Shown here piece after piece: positions 49,697-57,397 of a stretch of 64,000 nucleotides of DNA. The stretch comes from Streptomyces sp. B21-105. GTDB taxonomy: Bacteria; Actinomycetota; Actinomycetes; Streptomycetales; Streptomycetaceae. Made by a program: the position numbers and the translations under genes. Within the stretch, counting starts at the first letter, position 1; each line of letters opens with the position of its first letter. The stretch spans positions 5,952,001 to 6,016,000 of the forward strand of contig NZ_JARUMJ010000001.1 of assembly GCF_036898465.1 (NCBI RefSeq). The letters are read 5' to 3'. The notes beneath the pieces were generated by a model that saw only the letters and a program-made list of their open reading frames with translations, did no database searches and was not told where the DNA came from.

Positions 49697-50125
49697 GTGT
49701 ACTCGCTGGCCCGGGAAGTGATCGGCGTGATCGACACCGAAGGCGACCGCGCCGAGTGGACGTTCCCCGCGGACCCCGGCGCGGTGCGCACCGCTCGCCG
49801 CGCCGTGCGCGAGCAGTTGCGCGACTGGGGCCTCGACAGCGTGGGCGACCTCACCGCGCTTTTGGTCAGCGAACTCGTCACCAACGCCCTGCGGCACGCC
49901 ACCGGTCCCATCGGCGTCCGCCTGGTCCGTCCCGCGCGGCTGGAGGGCGTCCTCCTGGTCGAGGTCTCCGACCCGCTGCCGGATCCGCCCCGTGAGCGGA
50001 TCGCCCGGCCCGAGGACGAGAGCGGGCGCGGACTGCAACTGGTCGCCTCCTCCTCGCGCCGCTGGGGCACCCGGCCGGGAGACACCGGCAAGACGGTGTG
50101 GTTCGAGCTCGCCGTGCCGGATTGA
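49697..50125 (+). CDS. Anti-sigma-factor-type ATP-binding protein (RsbW-like HATPase)
   Basis: A 142-residue histidine-kinase-like ATPase domain: ALLVSELVTNALRHATGPI (N box), DPLPDPP (G1-like) and ESGRGLQLVASSSRRWGTRP..GKTVWFELAVPD (G2). This is the short streptomycete RsbW/SpoIIAB-like class that phosphorylates or sequesters anti-sigma antagonists. Start is the GTG at 49697; GTG 49712 is also in frame. The next large gene carries a C-terminal domain of the same kind with near-identical motifs, so the two may act on the same stress-sigma circuit. Confidence 0.9.
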   Translation: MYSLAREVIGVIDTEGDRAEWTFPADPGAVRTARRAVREQLRDWGLDSVGDLTALLVSELVTNALRHATGPIGVRLVRPARLEGVLLVEVSDPLPDPPRERIARPEDESGRGLQLVASSSRRWGTRPGDTGKTVWFELAVPD

Positions 50126-50138
50126 CGCGCCCCGGCGC

Positions 50139-50202
50139 GGGGATGAGCCGGTGTACAGCGGGGATGAGCCTGTGCACAGCGGCGCTGAGCCCGGTGTACA
50201 GC
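50139..50202 (+). repeat. Three tandem 21/22-bp repeats in the upstream region of the PAS/PP2C gene
   Basis: GGGGATGAGCCGGTGTACAGC (one base longer in the third copy) repeats at 50139-50159, 50160-50180 and 50181-50202 with one to four changes. Each unit contains a GTGTACAG/GTGCACAG core resembling a dyad, so they could be regulator sites. The remaining gap to 50437 holds no gene. Confidence 0.75.
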
Positions 50203-50437
50203 GGGGGCGGCGGTGTCACCGTCGGGTTCCGGTCGCCGACCGGTGCCGCAAGGTGGGGTTCGACGACGTGTCCGCTGGTTAGAAGACGGGAAGTGTCGTC
50301 GCAGGACGGGCCGGAAAGAGCCTGGACCGTGCTGTGATCGTGAACACCGTGTCGTGCGGCCCCGTAGTGCTGGATACTGCGGGCAGCCGCCGCCGGTGAC
50401 CGGTGCCGGGCGCGGTGAGCTGGAGGGGACGGTTCGC

Positions 50438-53056
50438 GTGAGCGAGATACCAGCGAAGGCCACGGAGTCCGAGGACCCGTCGGGCAACGCGAGGGCCGAG
50501 GCCGTCGTGCCCGGCGATCTCCCGGGCGGCGAGGCGCCCGGCGACGCCATATGGCAGAGCAGCCCACCCGGCTCGATCTACGACTACATCAAGGTCGCCT
50601 CCTTCTCCATCGGCCCCGACGGTCTCGTCGACCAGTGGAGCCTGCGCGCCGAGCAGATCTTCGGCATCCCCGCCGACCGGGCCGTGGGCATGGACCCCAT
50701 CGACGCGTTCATCGACCCGGACCTGCGCGAGCGCGGCCAGCGCAAGATGGCCGAGATCCTCGACGGGCGCGAGTGGACCGGCGTGGTCCCGTTCCGGATG
50801 CCCGACCCGGTGCCCGGCGGCGGGCGCGGCGAGCAGGGCCTCGCCGAGGTGTACGTCATGCCGACGCGCAGCCTGGACGGCGAGAAGGCCGCCGTGTGCA
50901 TCGTCGTCGACGTCCGCACGCTCCGCAGCATCGAGACGGACCTCGCCGCCTCGCAGGCCATTTTCAGCCAGTCCCCGTTCGGGTTCCTGCTGATCGACCC
51001 CGAGCTGCGGGTCCGCCGCGTCAACCACCGGTTCGCCTCCGTCTTCGGCGGCACCCCCGACGACCACCGCGGCAAGGGCGTCCACGACTACCTGCCCCGG
51101 TCCGAGGCCGACCGGGTCAGCGCCACCCTGCGCCGGGTGCTGCAGACCGGCGACTCCATCACGGACATGCACGTCACCGGTTTCGTGCCGGGTTCCGACG
51201 AGCGCCGCCACTGGTCGATCAACCTCTACCGCGTGCACAGCGGCAGCGGCCGCCCCATCGGCGTGGCCTGGCTCGGCACCGACGTCACCGCCCGCCGCGC
51301 CGCCGCCCGCGAGGCCGCCGCCGCCCGGCGCAATCTCGCCCTGCTGAACGACGCGGGAGCCCGCATCGGGAACTCCCTCGACCTGGAGACGACCGCGCGC
51401 GAACTCCTCGACGTCGTCGTGCCCGGCTTCTGCGACCTCGCCACCGTCGACCTCTACCAGGGGCTCCTGGCCGGCGACGAGACCCCGCCCGGCCTCGCCG
51501 ACGGCAGCGCCGAACTGCGCAGGGTCGCCTTCTCGTCCGCCGTCTCCGACGCGCCCTTCCGCGGCGCGGGCGCCCCCGTCGCCGTCGGCGCGGTCCACCA
51601 CTTCCCGTTCAACTCGCCCTGCGCCGACGCCCTGCGCACCGCCCGCCCGCAGTCCATCCCCGGCGACGAGGGCGGCCTCGTGCAGGGCACCCTCGCCGTC
51701 CCGATGGTCGCCCACGACACCGTCGTCGGCCTCGCGCAGTTCTCTCGGACGAAGGGCAGCGAGCCGTTCGGGGACCGGGACCGCGCGCTGGCGGTGGAGC
51801 TGGCGGCGCGGGCGGCGGTCTGCATCGACAACGCCCGCCTGTACCGGCGCGAGCACGAACGGGCGCTGATACTGCAGCGGTCGCTCCTGCCGCCCGGCGA
51901 CCCGGTCGCGTCCGGCCTGGACATCGCCTGCCGCTACCTGCCCGGCAACGTCTCCACCGGCCGTCCCAGCGAGGTCGGCGGCGACTGGTTCGACGTCATC
52001 GAACTGCCCGGCCACCGCACCGCGTTGGTGGTGGGGGACGTCATGGGCCGCGGACTGCGGGCGGCGGTAGCGATGGGTGAACTGCGCACGGCCGTCCGCA
52101 CACTGGCCCTGCTGGACCTCGAACCGGCGGAGGTGCTCTCCGCGCTGGACGAGATCGCCCGCGGCCTCGGCACCCCCGGAGGCGTCCAGCAGGCCACCCG
52201 GGCCGCCCGCCGCCCCCGCGAGGCCGACCTGTCCGAGGTGTACCTCGCGACCTGCGTCTACGCGGTCTACGACTCGGTGACCCGCCGCTGCACCTTCGCC
52301 AACGCCGGCCATCTGCCGCCGGTGCTCGTCGAGCCCGGCGAGCAGGCGCTGATGCTCGACGTGCCGCCCGGCATGCCGCTCGGCGTGGGCGGCGAACCCT
52401 TCGAGGAGGTCGAGGTCGAACTCCCCGAGGGCGCGCTGCTGGCGCTGTACACGGACGGCCTGGTCGAATCCCGCGACCATCCGCTGGACGAGGGCCTCAA
52501 CGCGTTCGTGGGAGCTCTCACCGATCCCTCCGCACCGCTCGAGGACGTCTGCGACCACGTTCTCAGCACCCTCGACTCGCACCACGGCGAGGACGACATC
52601 GCGCTGCTGATGGCCCGGGTGCAGGGCCTGCCCGCCGACTCGGTCGGCGACTGGACCCTGCCGCGCGAGCCGCGCAGCGTGGGCCGGGCGCGGGAGCACG
52701 CGCGCGGCCGGCTGCTCGCCTGGGGCCTCGAACCCCTCGTCGACACGACGGAACTGCTCGTCAGCGAACTCGTCACCAACGCACTGCGGTACGGCGAGGG
52801 CGAGATCAGACTGCGGCTGCTGCTGGACCGCACCCTGGTCTGCGAGGTCTGGGACGCCGGCCTCGTCCAGCCGCGCCGGCGCCGCGCCCGGGACACCGAC
52901 GAGGGCGGCCGCGGCCTCCAGCTCGTCGGCCTCCTCGCGGCGGCCTGGGGCTCCCGCCGGACGCCGCGCGGCAAGACGGTGTGGTTCGAACTGCCGCTGC
53001 CGGACGGCGAGACGGGCCTGACCGACCCGGCGGAGGCACTGCTGAGCCTGTTCTGA
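50438..53056 (+). CDS. PAS-PAS-GAF-SpoIIE phosphatase-HATPase regulatory protein
   Basis: An 872-residue soluble sensor/regulator. Order: acidic N-terminus (1-40), PAS domain (about 50-165), second PAS (about 170-290: FGFLLIDPELRVRRVNHRFASVFGGTP), coiled linker, GAF domain (about 305-460), SpoIIE/PP2C phosphatase (about 475-700: GGDWFDVIELPGHRTALVVGDVMGRG with metal-binding Asp residues, VTRRCTFANAGHLPPVL, YTDGLVESR, EDDIALLMARV) and C-terminal RsbW-like ATPase (about 725-865: LLVSELVTNALRYG, GGRGLQLVGLLAAAWG). It can in principle both dephosphorylate and phosphorylate an anti-anti-sigma factor. GTG 50438 has GGAGGGG upstream. Tandem repeats lie in its upstream region. Confidence 0.93.
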   Translation: MSEIPAKATESEDPSGNARAEAVVPGDLPGGEAPGDAIWQSSPPGSIYDYIKVASFSIGPDGLVDQWSLRAEQIFGIPADRAVGMDPIDAFIDPDLRERGQRKMAEILDGREWTGVVPFRMPDPVPGGGRGEQGLAEVYVMPTRSLDGEKAAVCIVVDVRTLRSIETDLAASQAIFSQSPFGFLLIDPELRVRRVNHRFASVFGGTPDDHRGKGVHDYLPRSEADRVSATLRRVLQTGDSITDMHVTGFVPGSDERRHWSINLYRVHSGSGRPIGVAWLGTDVTARRAAAREAAAARRNLALLNDAGARIGNSLDLETTARELLDVVVPGFCDLATVDLYQGLLAGDETPPGLADGSAELRRVAFSSAVSDAPFRGAGAPVAVGAVHHFPFNSPCADALRTARPQSIPGDEGGLVQGTLAVPMVAHDTVVGLAQFSRTKGSEPFGDRDRALAVELAARAAVCIDNARLYRREHERALILQRSLLPPGDPVASGLDIACRYLPGNVSTGRPSEVGGDWFDVIELPGHRTALVVGDVMGRGLRAAVAMGELRTAVRTLALLDLEPAEVLSALDEIARGLGTPGGVQQATRAARRPREADLSEVYLATCVYAVYDSVTRRCTFANAGHLPPVLVEPGEQALMLDVPPGMPLGVGGEPFEEVEVELPEGALLALYTDGLVESRDHPLDEGLNAFVGALTDPSAPLEDVCDHVLSTLDSHHGEDDIALLMARVQGLPADSVGDWTLPREPRSVGRAREHARGRLLAWGLEPLVDTTELLVSELVTNALRYGEGEIRLRLLLDRTLVCEVWDAGLVQPRRRRARDTDEGGRGLQLVGLLAAAWGSRRTPRGKTVWFELPLPDGETGLTDPAEALLSLF

Positions 53057-53136
53057 CCGTTCCCGAAGACTGACCGGGAGTGAGTCCGTCGTCGGCCCGG
53101 TGCGGCTGCCCGTAGGCGCGGTGCGGTCCGTTCGGC

Positions 53137-54780
53137 TCACTGGTCGTCGGTGGGCTCATGTGCCGCCGGGGGTGGGCCGGCGGGGTCCGTGGGCGTGGGG
53201 GCGGGGTCTGCGGGCGGGACGATGCCGCCGAGCACTGCGCCGGTCGCGCCGATCTCACCGGTCGTCCCCTCCGGTACGGGGCCGGGGTGGCCGTATGTGC
53301 GTACGTCCTGCTCGGCCAGCTCCAGAGACTCCAGGGCGAGGTCGTCGGCGGCCCGCCGCTCGGCCGGATCGTCCGCGGCGAGGAGCCGTTCCGCCTCGGC
53401 CAGCCTGGTGCGCGCGGCGGCGCCGACCGCGCCGCGGTGCGTCTCGACGAAGTCCGCCGCCGCGCCCACGGCCGCGCGGGCGGTGATCAGGGCGGCGGCC
53501 GGCAGCGCCCCGGCCCGCCCCGAGACGAACGGTTCCGTGGCCCGCACGATCCTGCGCAGCACGTCGACCGGGTCGCCGGGCCGGCCCGCCGTGCGCTCGA
53601 GCCGCACGGATGCCAGGACGGCGTCCGCGTGACGCAGTTGTGCGCGCGGTGCGCCGGGGGCCGCGGTCGCCTCGTCCGCCCGTGCCGCGGACAGCTCCGC
53701 CTCCGCACCGGTCAGGGCGGCCGGCACCGTCTGCTCGGCCGCCTTCAGCAGCGCGGCGAGCCGGTCGACCCCGCCGAGGAGGACCGCCGCCTGGGCGACG
53801 GCGGCCTCGGCGGCCCGCAGCTGCGCCGCCGCCCGTCCGGCCCGTCCCGAGTCGGCCGCCTGACGGGCCTCGTTCAGTCGGACGGTGGCGAACAGCAGCC
53901 GGTCCTTGGCCTGTTCTACGTTCCCCGTGACGCAAGCGGTGGCGGTGGGCGCGTACCGCGTCCGCAGGCCCGCGAGGACGGACTCCGAGGCCGCCACCAG
54001 CCCGGTCAGCTCCCGGAAGCGGCCCTCGGCGACGCCCAGCGCCCCATCCAGGGCCCCATCCAGGGTTTCGCCCAGCGCCTCACCCGGTCCGCGGTCGGGG
54101 CCGCCTCGCAGCCGCTCCAACGCGTCGGCCACGGAGTCCAGCCGTCGGGTCGTCTCCTCGCACCGTCCGACGATTCCCGCGAGCGTGTGCACCCGGGCCG
54201 CCTCCTCGGCCGGCGTCCCCTCGTCGTACCGCCGGCGCATCCGGAAGGCGGCGGCGAGTTCGGTCCCGGCCTCCTGGACGGTCCGGCGCAGGGGTGCCAC
54301 GGGTTCCGTCCCGAACAGGGTCTCGGCGTAGCCGAGTTCGGTGCGCGCCGCGCGGATCCGGTCGTCGGCCTCGACCAGCGCGGCGCAGGACCGTCCGTCG
54401 AGGGACGCCAGGTCCGCGAGGGGCGGCGCGGATCCCGGCCGCGGCAGGCTGCCCGGGCCGCCGGGGGTGGTCCGGCTGCGGGCCCGCCGGACCCGGCGCA
54501 CGTACCCGTAACCGGCGACCGCGCCGACCGCCGCGACCGCCACGAGCGGCAGCACCAGGTCGGCGGTGGACGTCTCGTCCTCCTCCGCGGCGGCGGCCGC
54601 GACGGAACTCGGAGCCGACGTCGGTTCCTTGATCGCAACCGGAGCGTCATCGCGCGACGTCATCCCTGGCAACACCAGCCACATGACCCCGATCGCACAG
54701 CCCAGCACGGCATGCGCCACCCGTACGCATATGTGCGGCCCGGCACGCCGCGGCCGGCCTCGATGCAGGGAAGAGGTCAC
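53137..54780 (-). CDS. Coiled-coil membrane protein related to TPM-domain proteins but lacking TPM
   Basis: A 547-residue protein from GTG 54780. Membrane segments at about 17-38 (AHAVLGCAIGVMWLVLPG) and 70-92 (LVLPLVAVAAVGAVAGYGYVRRVRR), then about 400 residues of Ala/Glu/Arg-rich helix (LVEADDRIRAARTELGYAETLFG, AAAFRMRRRYDEG, VEQAKDRLLFATVRLNEARQ). The tail is Pro-rich. In relatives I remember, a TPM (phosphatase-like) domain of about 150 residues lies between the two membrane segments; here there are only about 30 residues. Function unknown. It is divergent from the next gene. Confidence 0.82.
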   Translation of the reverse strand: MTSSLHRGRPRRAGPHICVRVAHAVLGCAIGVMWLVLPGMTSRDDAPVAIKEPTSAPSSVAAAAAEEDETSTADLVLPLVAVAAVGAVAGYGYVRRVRRARSRTTPGGPGSLPRPGSAPPLADLASLDGRSCAALVEADDRIRAARTELGYAETLFGTEPVAPLRRTVQEAGTELAAAFRMRRRYDEGTPAEEAARVHTLAGIVGRCEETTRRLDSVADALERLRGGPDRGPGEALGETLDGALDGALGVAEGRFRELTGLVAASESVLAGLRTRYAPTATACVTGNVEQAKDRLLFATVRLNEARQAADSGRAGRAAAQLRAAEAAVAQAAVLLGGVDRLAALLKAAEQTVPAALTGAEAELSAARADEATAAPGAPRAQLRHADAVLASVRLERTAGRPGDPVDVLRRIVRATEPFVSGRAGALPAAALITARAAVGAAADFVETHRGAVGAAARTRLAEAERLLAADDPAERRAADDLALESLELAEQDVRTYGHPGPVPEGTTGEIGATGAVLGGIVPPADPAPTPTDPAGPPPAAHEPTDDQ

Positions 54781-54874
54781 ATTTGGGAGCGTATGGCCGT
54801 GAATCCGGTCACGCGAGCGGGATACACCCGAGGTGGGGGCGGTGAGGCGGGACGACACGGGAGGGATGACCGGG

Positions 54875-56218
54875 ATGGACCGATCGCCGGGACGCACGGA
54901 GCCGGAACCGAAGCCGGAACCGGAGCCGGAACCGAAGCCGGAACCGGAGCCGGAACTGGAGTCGGAGCCGAAACCAGAGACGGAACCGGAGCCGGGGTCT
55001 GCGCCGGAGGAGGGCCGGGCCCCGCAGGTGGAACCCCCGCCGAGCCGACGCCCCGAGCCCGCCGCCCCGCAGGCCCCCGCCCTCGAGCCCGGTGCCGTTC
55101 CGCCCGAGCCGCCCGCCCCCGACGCCGAAGGCGACGCGGGAGGCCCCGGGGGCCCCGGCGACCCCGAAGTCCCCGACGGCGCCCGTGCCTCCGGTGGGCG
55201 GGGGCCGGTCCGGCGGCGGTTGCGCCGGGTCCGCCGTGTCGCCCTCGTCCTCGTCCTGCTGCTCGTCGTGCCGATCCTCGTCGCCGAGGCCGCACTGCGC
55301 GTGAACTATCTGGGCGATCCGGCCGACGGCACGCACACCCGCGGCAAGGACGCCATCTGGCTGGGCCACGCCTGGGTGGACGGCCGCAAGACCGACGCAG
55401 ACGTGCAGACCCTGGCCCGCCGCCTCGCGGACACCGGCATGCGGGACCTCTATGTGCACGCCGGGCCGCTGGAGCACGACGGCACGCTGCCGAAGTCCGC
55501 CTACGCGAACGCGCGGTGGTTCATAGCCGCCGTGCACCGGGAGGCGCCGAAGCTGCGCGTCCAGGCGTGGCTCGGCGACGTCCTCGCCACGGAGACCCCG
55601 GACGGCATGCGGCTGGAGCGGCCGACGACCCGAGCCGCCGTCGTGCGGTCCACCCGGGAGATCCTCGCGGCCGGCTTCGAGGGCGCCCACTTCGACCTCG
55701 AACCCCTCCACTCCGACGACGCCGACTACCTCACGCTGCTCGACTCCCTGCGCGCCGTCACCCGCGCGCACCACGCCCAGCTCTCCGTGGCCGCCCACCA
55801 GATCGACCCCGTGCCCGGCTTCCACTCCTTCTGGGGCACGACCACCGGGCACCCCAAGTGGTGGTCACAGAAGTTCTTCGGCCAGGTCGCCCGCCGCGTC
55901 GACCAGATCGCGGTGATGTCGTACGACACCATGCAGCCGCTGCAGAGCACGTACGGCGGTTACGTCGCCCAGCAGACCTCCCTCGCCCTGGAGGTCACCC
56001 CGCCCTCCACCGACCTGCTGATGGGCCTGCCGTTCTACCACGAGAACCGCTTCGGCCACTGGGCGCACGCGGAGACGGTCGCCGCCGCCGTCCGGGGCGT
56101 CCGGCTGGGCCTGTCCCGCACCGACGCCGACCGCGAGAACTTCGGTGTGGCGGCCTACGTGGACTTCGCGGCGACGGAGACCGACTGGACGTCGTACGAA
56201 GAGGGGTGGGTCCGGTAG
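54875..56218 (+). CDS. Membrane-anchored GH18-like barrel protein with acidic-proline stalk
   Basis: A 447-residue protein from ATG 54875, nine bases after GGAGGG; ATG 54866 is also in frame. Residues 5-120 are disordered, starting with an [17 protein letters not shown] tract. A basic patch [13 protein letters not shown] leads into one membrane segment (about 122-142). The outside domain (about 150-447) reads as a glycoside-hydrolase-like TIM barrel: [41 protein letters not shown] with a D-x-E pair like GH18, [10 protein letters not shown] and [12 protein letters not shown]. Activity is unproven, since the full DxxDxDxE motif is not present. Confidence 0.8.
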   Translation: MDRSPGRTEPEPKPEPEPEPKPEPEPELESEPKPETEPEPGSAPEEGRAPQVEPPPSRRPEPAAPQAPALEPGAVPPEPPAPDAEGDAGGPGGPGDPEVPDGARASGGRGPVRRRLRRVRRVALVLVLLLVVPILVAEAALRVNYLGDPADGTHTRGKDAIWLGHAWVDGRKTDADVQTLARRLADTGMRDLYVHAGPLEHDGTLPKSAYANARWFIAAVHREAPKLRVQAWLGDVLATETPDGMRLERPTTRAAVVRSTREILAAGFEGAHFDLEPLHSDDADYLTLLDSLRAVTRAHHAQLSVAAHQIDPVPGFHSFWGTTTGHPKWWSQKFFGQVARRVDQIAVMSYDTMQPLQSTYGGYVAQQTSLALEVTPPSTDLLMGLPFYHENRFGHWAHAETVAAAVRGVRLGLSRTDADRENFGVAAYVDFAATETDWTSYEEGWVR

Positions 56219-56310
56219 GCGACGCGCCGGGCGGCGTTCTTTCAAGCCCCGGTCTCGGGTGGGCCATCGCCGGGTCATAGGTTCCTGCCGGCGCTGGAGG
56301 GCCTGCGATC

Positions 56311-56646
56311 ATGGCCGGCATGCACCGGGTTCTGACGGGGCTGGCCGCACTCACCGTCACGGTTGTGGCCGTGGGCGGTGTGGCCGGGATCGCGACCGGC
56401 TGGGTCCCGCCGTGGGGTGCGTCCAGGGTCCTCAGGCCGCGGCTGTGGGACTGGGGATCGCTGATCAACGCCACCGGAGCAGCTGTGTGGATCTTCGTGG
56501 GCCCGCTGAACGGTCCGCCGCAAGGCGCGTCGGCCTACGTCGCGTGGGCCGGCTGGGTCGTGTTCATGGTGGGGCTGCCGGTCCGGCTCCGCGCCCGGCA
56601 CCCCGGCCACCTTCCTCGTGCCGGCCCTACGACGACCGCCTCCTGA
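56311..56646 (+). CDS. Small two-pass membrane protein
   Basis: A 111-residue protein with a hydrophobic segment at about 8-30 (VLTGLAALTVTVVAVGGVAGIAT), a second at about 48-64 (SLINATGAAVWIFVGP) and a third weaker one at 72-90 (AYVAWAGWVVFMVGLPV), then a short basic tail. No recognised family. Its 3' end overlaps the convergent sdhB gene by 20 bases. Composition and hydrophobicity favour a real gene, but the start could be either of two close ATGs (56311, 56320). Confidence 0.65.
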   Translation: MAGMHRVLTGLAALTVTVVAVGGVAGIATGWVPPWGASRVLRPRLWDWGSLINATGAAVWIFVGPLNGPPQGASAYVAWAGWVVFMVGLPVRLRARHPGHLPRAGPTTTAS

Positions 56647-57397
56647 TCTTCGAGCCCAGCCACACCAGCGGGTCGTACTTGCGGTCGACCGCACGTTCCT
56701 TCAGGGGGATCAGCGCATTGTCGGTGATCTTGATGCCCTCCGGGCAGACCTCCGTGCAGCACTTGGTGATGTTGCAGTAGCCGAGGCCGTGTTCGTCCTG
56801 GGCCGTGCGTTTGCGGTCCAGGCCGCTCGCCTCGGCCCCGTCCAGCGGGTGCATGTCCAGCTCGGCGACCCGCATGAGGAAGCGGGGCCCGGCGAACGCC
56901 GCCTTGTTCTCCTCGTGGTCGCGCACCACATGGCAGGTGTCCTGGCACAGGAAGCACTCGATGCACTTGCGGAACTCCTGCGAACGGTCCACGTCCTCCT
57001 GGAACATCCGGTACTCGCCCGGCCCGACCCCCTCGGGCGGCACGAACGCCGGCACCTCCCTCGCTTTTCGGTAGTTGAACCCGACGTCCGTGACCAGGTC
57101 GCGGATCACCGGGAAGGCGCGCAGCGGGGTCACGGTGATCGTCTCGTCCGGGGTGAACACCGACATGCGCGTCATGCACATCAGCCGGGGCCGTCCGTTG
57201 ATCTCCGCCGAGCACGAACCGCACTTGCCCGCCTTGCAGTTCCAGCGGACGGCGAGGTCGGGCGCCTGCGTGGACTGCAGCCGGTGGATGATGTCCAGCA
57301 CCACCTCGCCGTCGTTGACGTCGACCGCGAAGTCCTCCAGACCGCCGCCCTCCGTGTCACCGCGCCAGACCCGGAACCGTGCCTCGTAGCCGCTCAT
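56627..57397 (-). CDS. sdhB: Succinate dehydrogenase iron-sulfur subunit
   Basis: A 256-residue electron-transfer subunit of complex II. [2Fe-2S] ligands C54, C59, C62 and C74 (CKAGKCGSC..MC); the later clusters use C145, C148, C151, C155 (CIECFLCQDTC) and C208, C213, C214, C218 (CNITKCCTEVCPEG). Length and spacing fit the actinobacterial SdhB/FrdB group similar to mycobacterial Sdh1. Its ATG overlaps the flavoprotein stop (TGATG), so the subunits are translationally coupled. Confidence 0.95.
   Translation of the reverse strand: MSGYEARFRVWRGDTEGGGLEDFAVDVNDGEVVLDIIHRLQSTQAPDLAVRWNCKAGKCGSCSAEINGRPRLMCMTRMSVFTPDETITVTPLRAFPVIRDLVTDVGFNYRKAREVPAFVPPEGVGPGEYRMFQEDVDRSQEFRKCIECFLCQDTCHVVRDHEENKAAFAGPRFLMRVAELDMHPLDGAEASGLDRKRTAQDEHGLGYCNITKCCTEVCPEGIKITDNALIPLKERAVDRKYDPLVWLGSKIRRRSS

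Noticed and set aside
50279..53140. 953-codon minus-strand frame, longer than the real gene beneath it
   Set aside because: Length alone is misleading at this GC content; the plus strand has PAS, GAF, PP2C and ATPase motifs.
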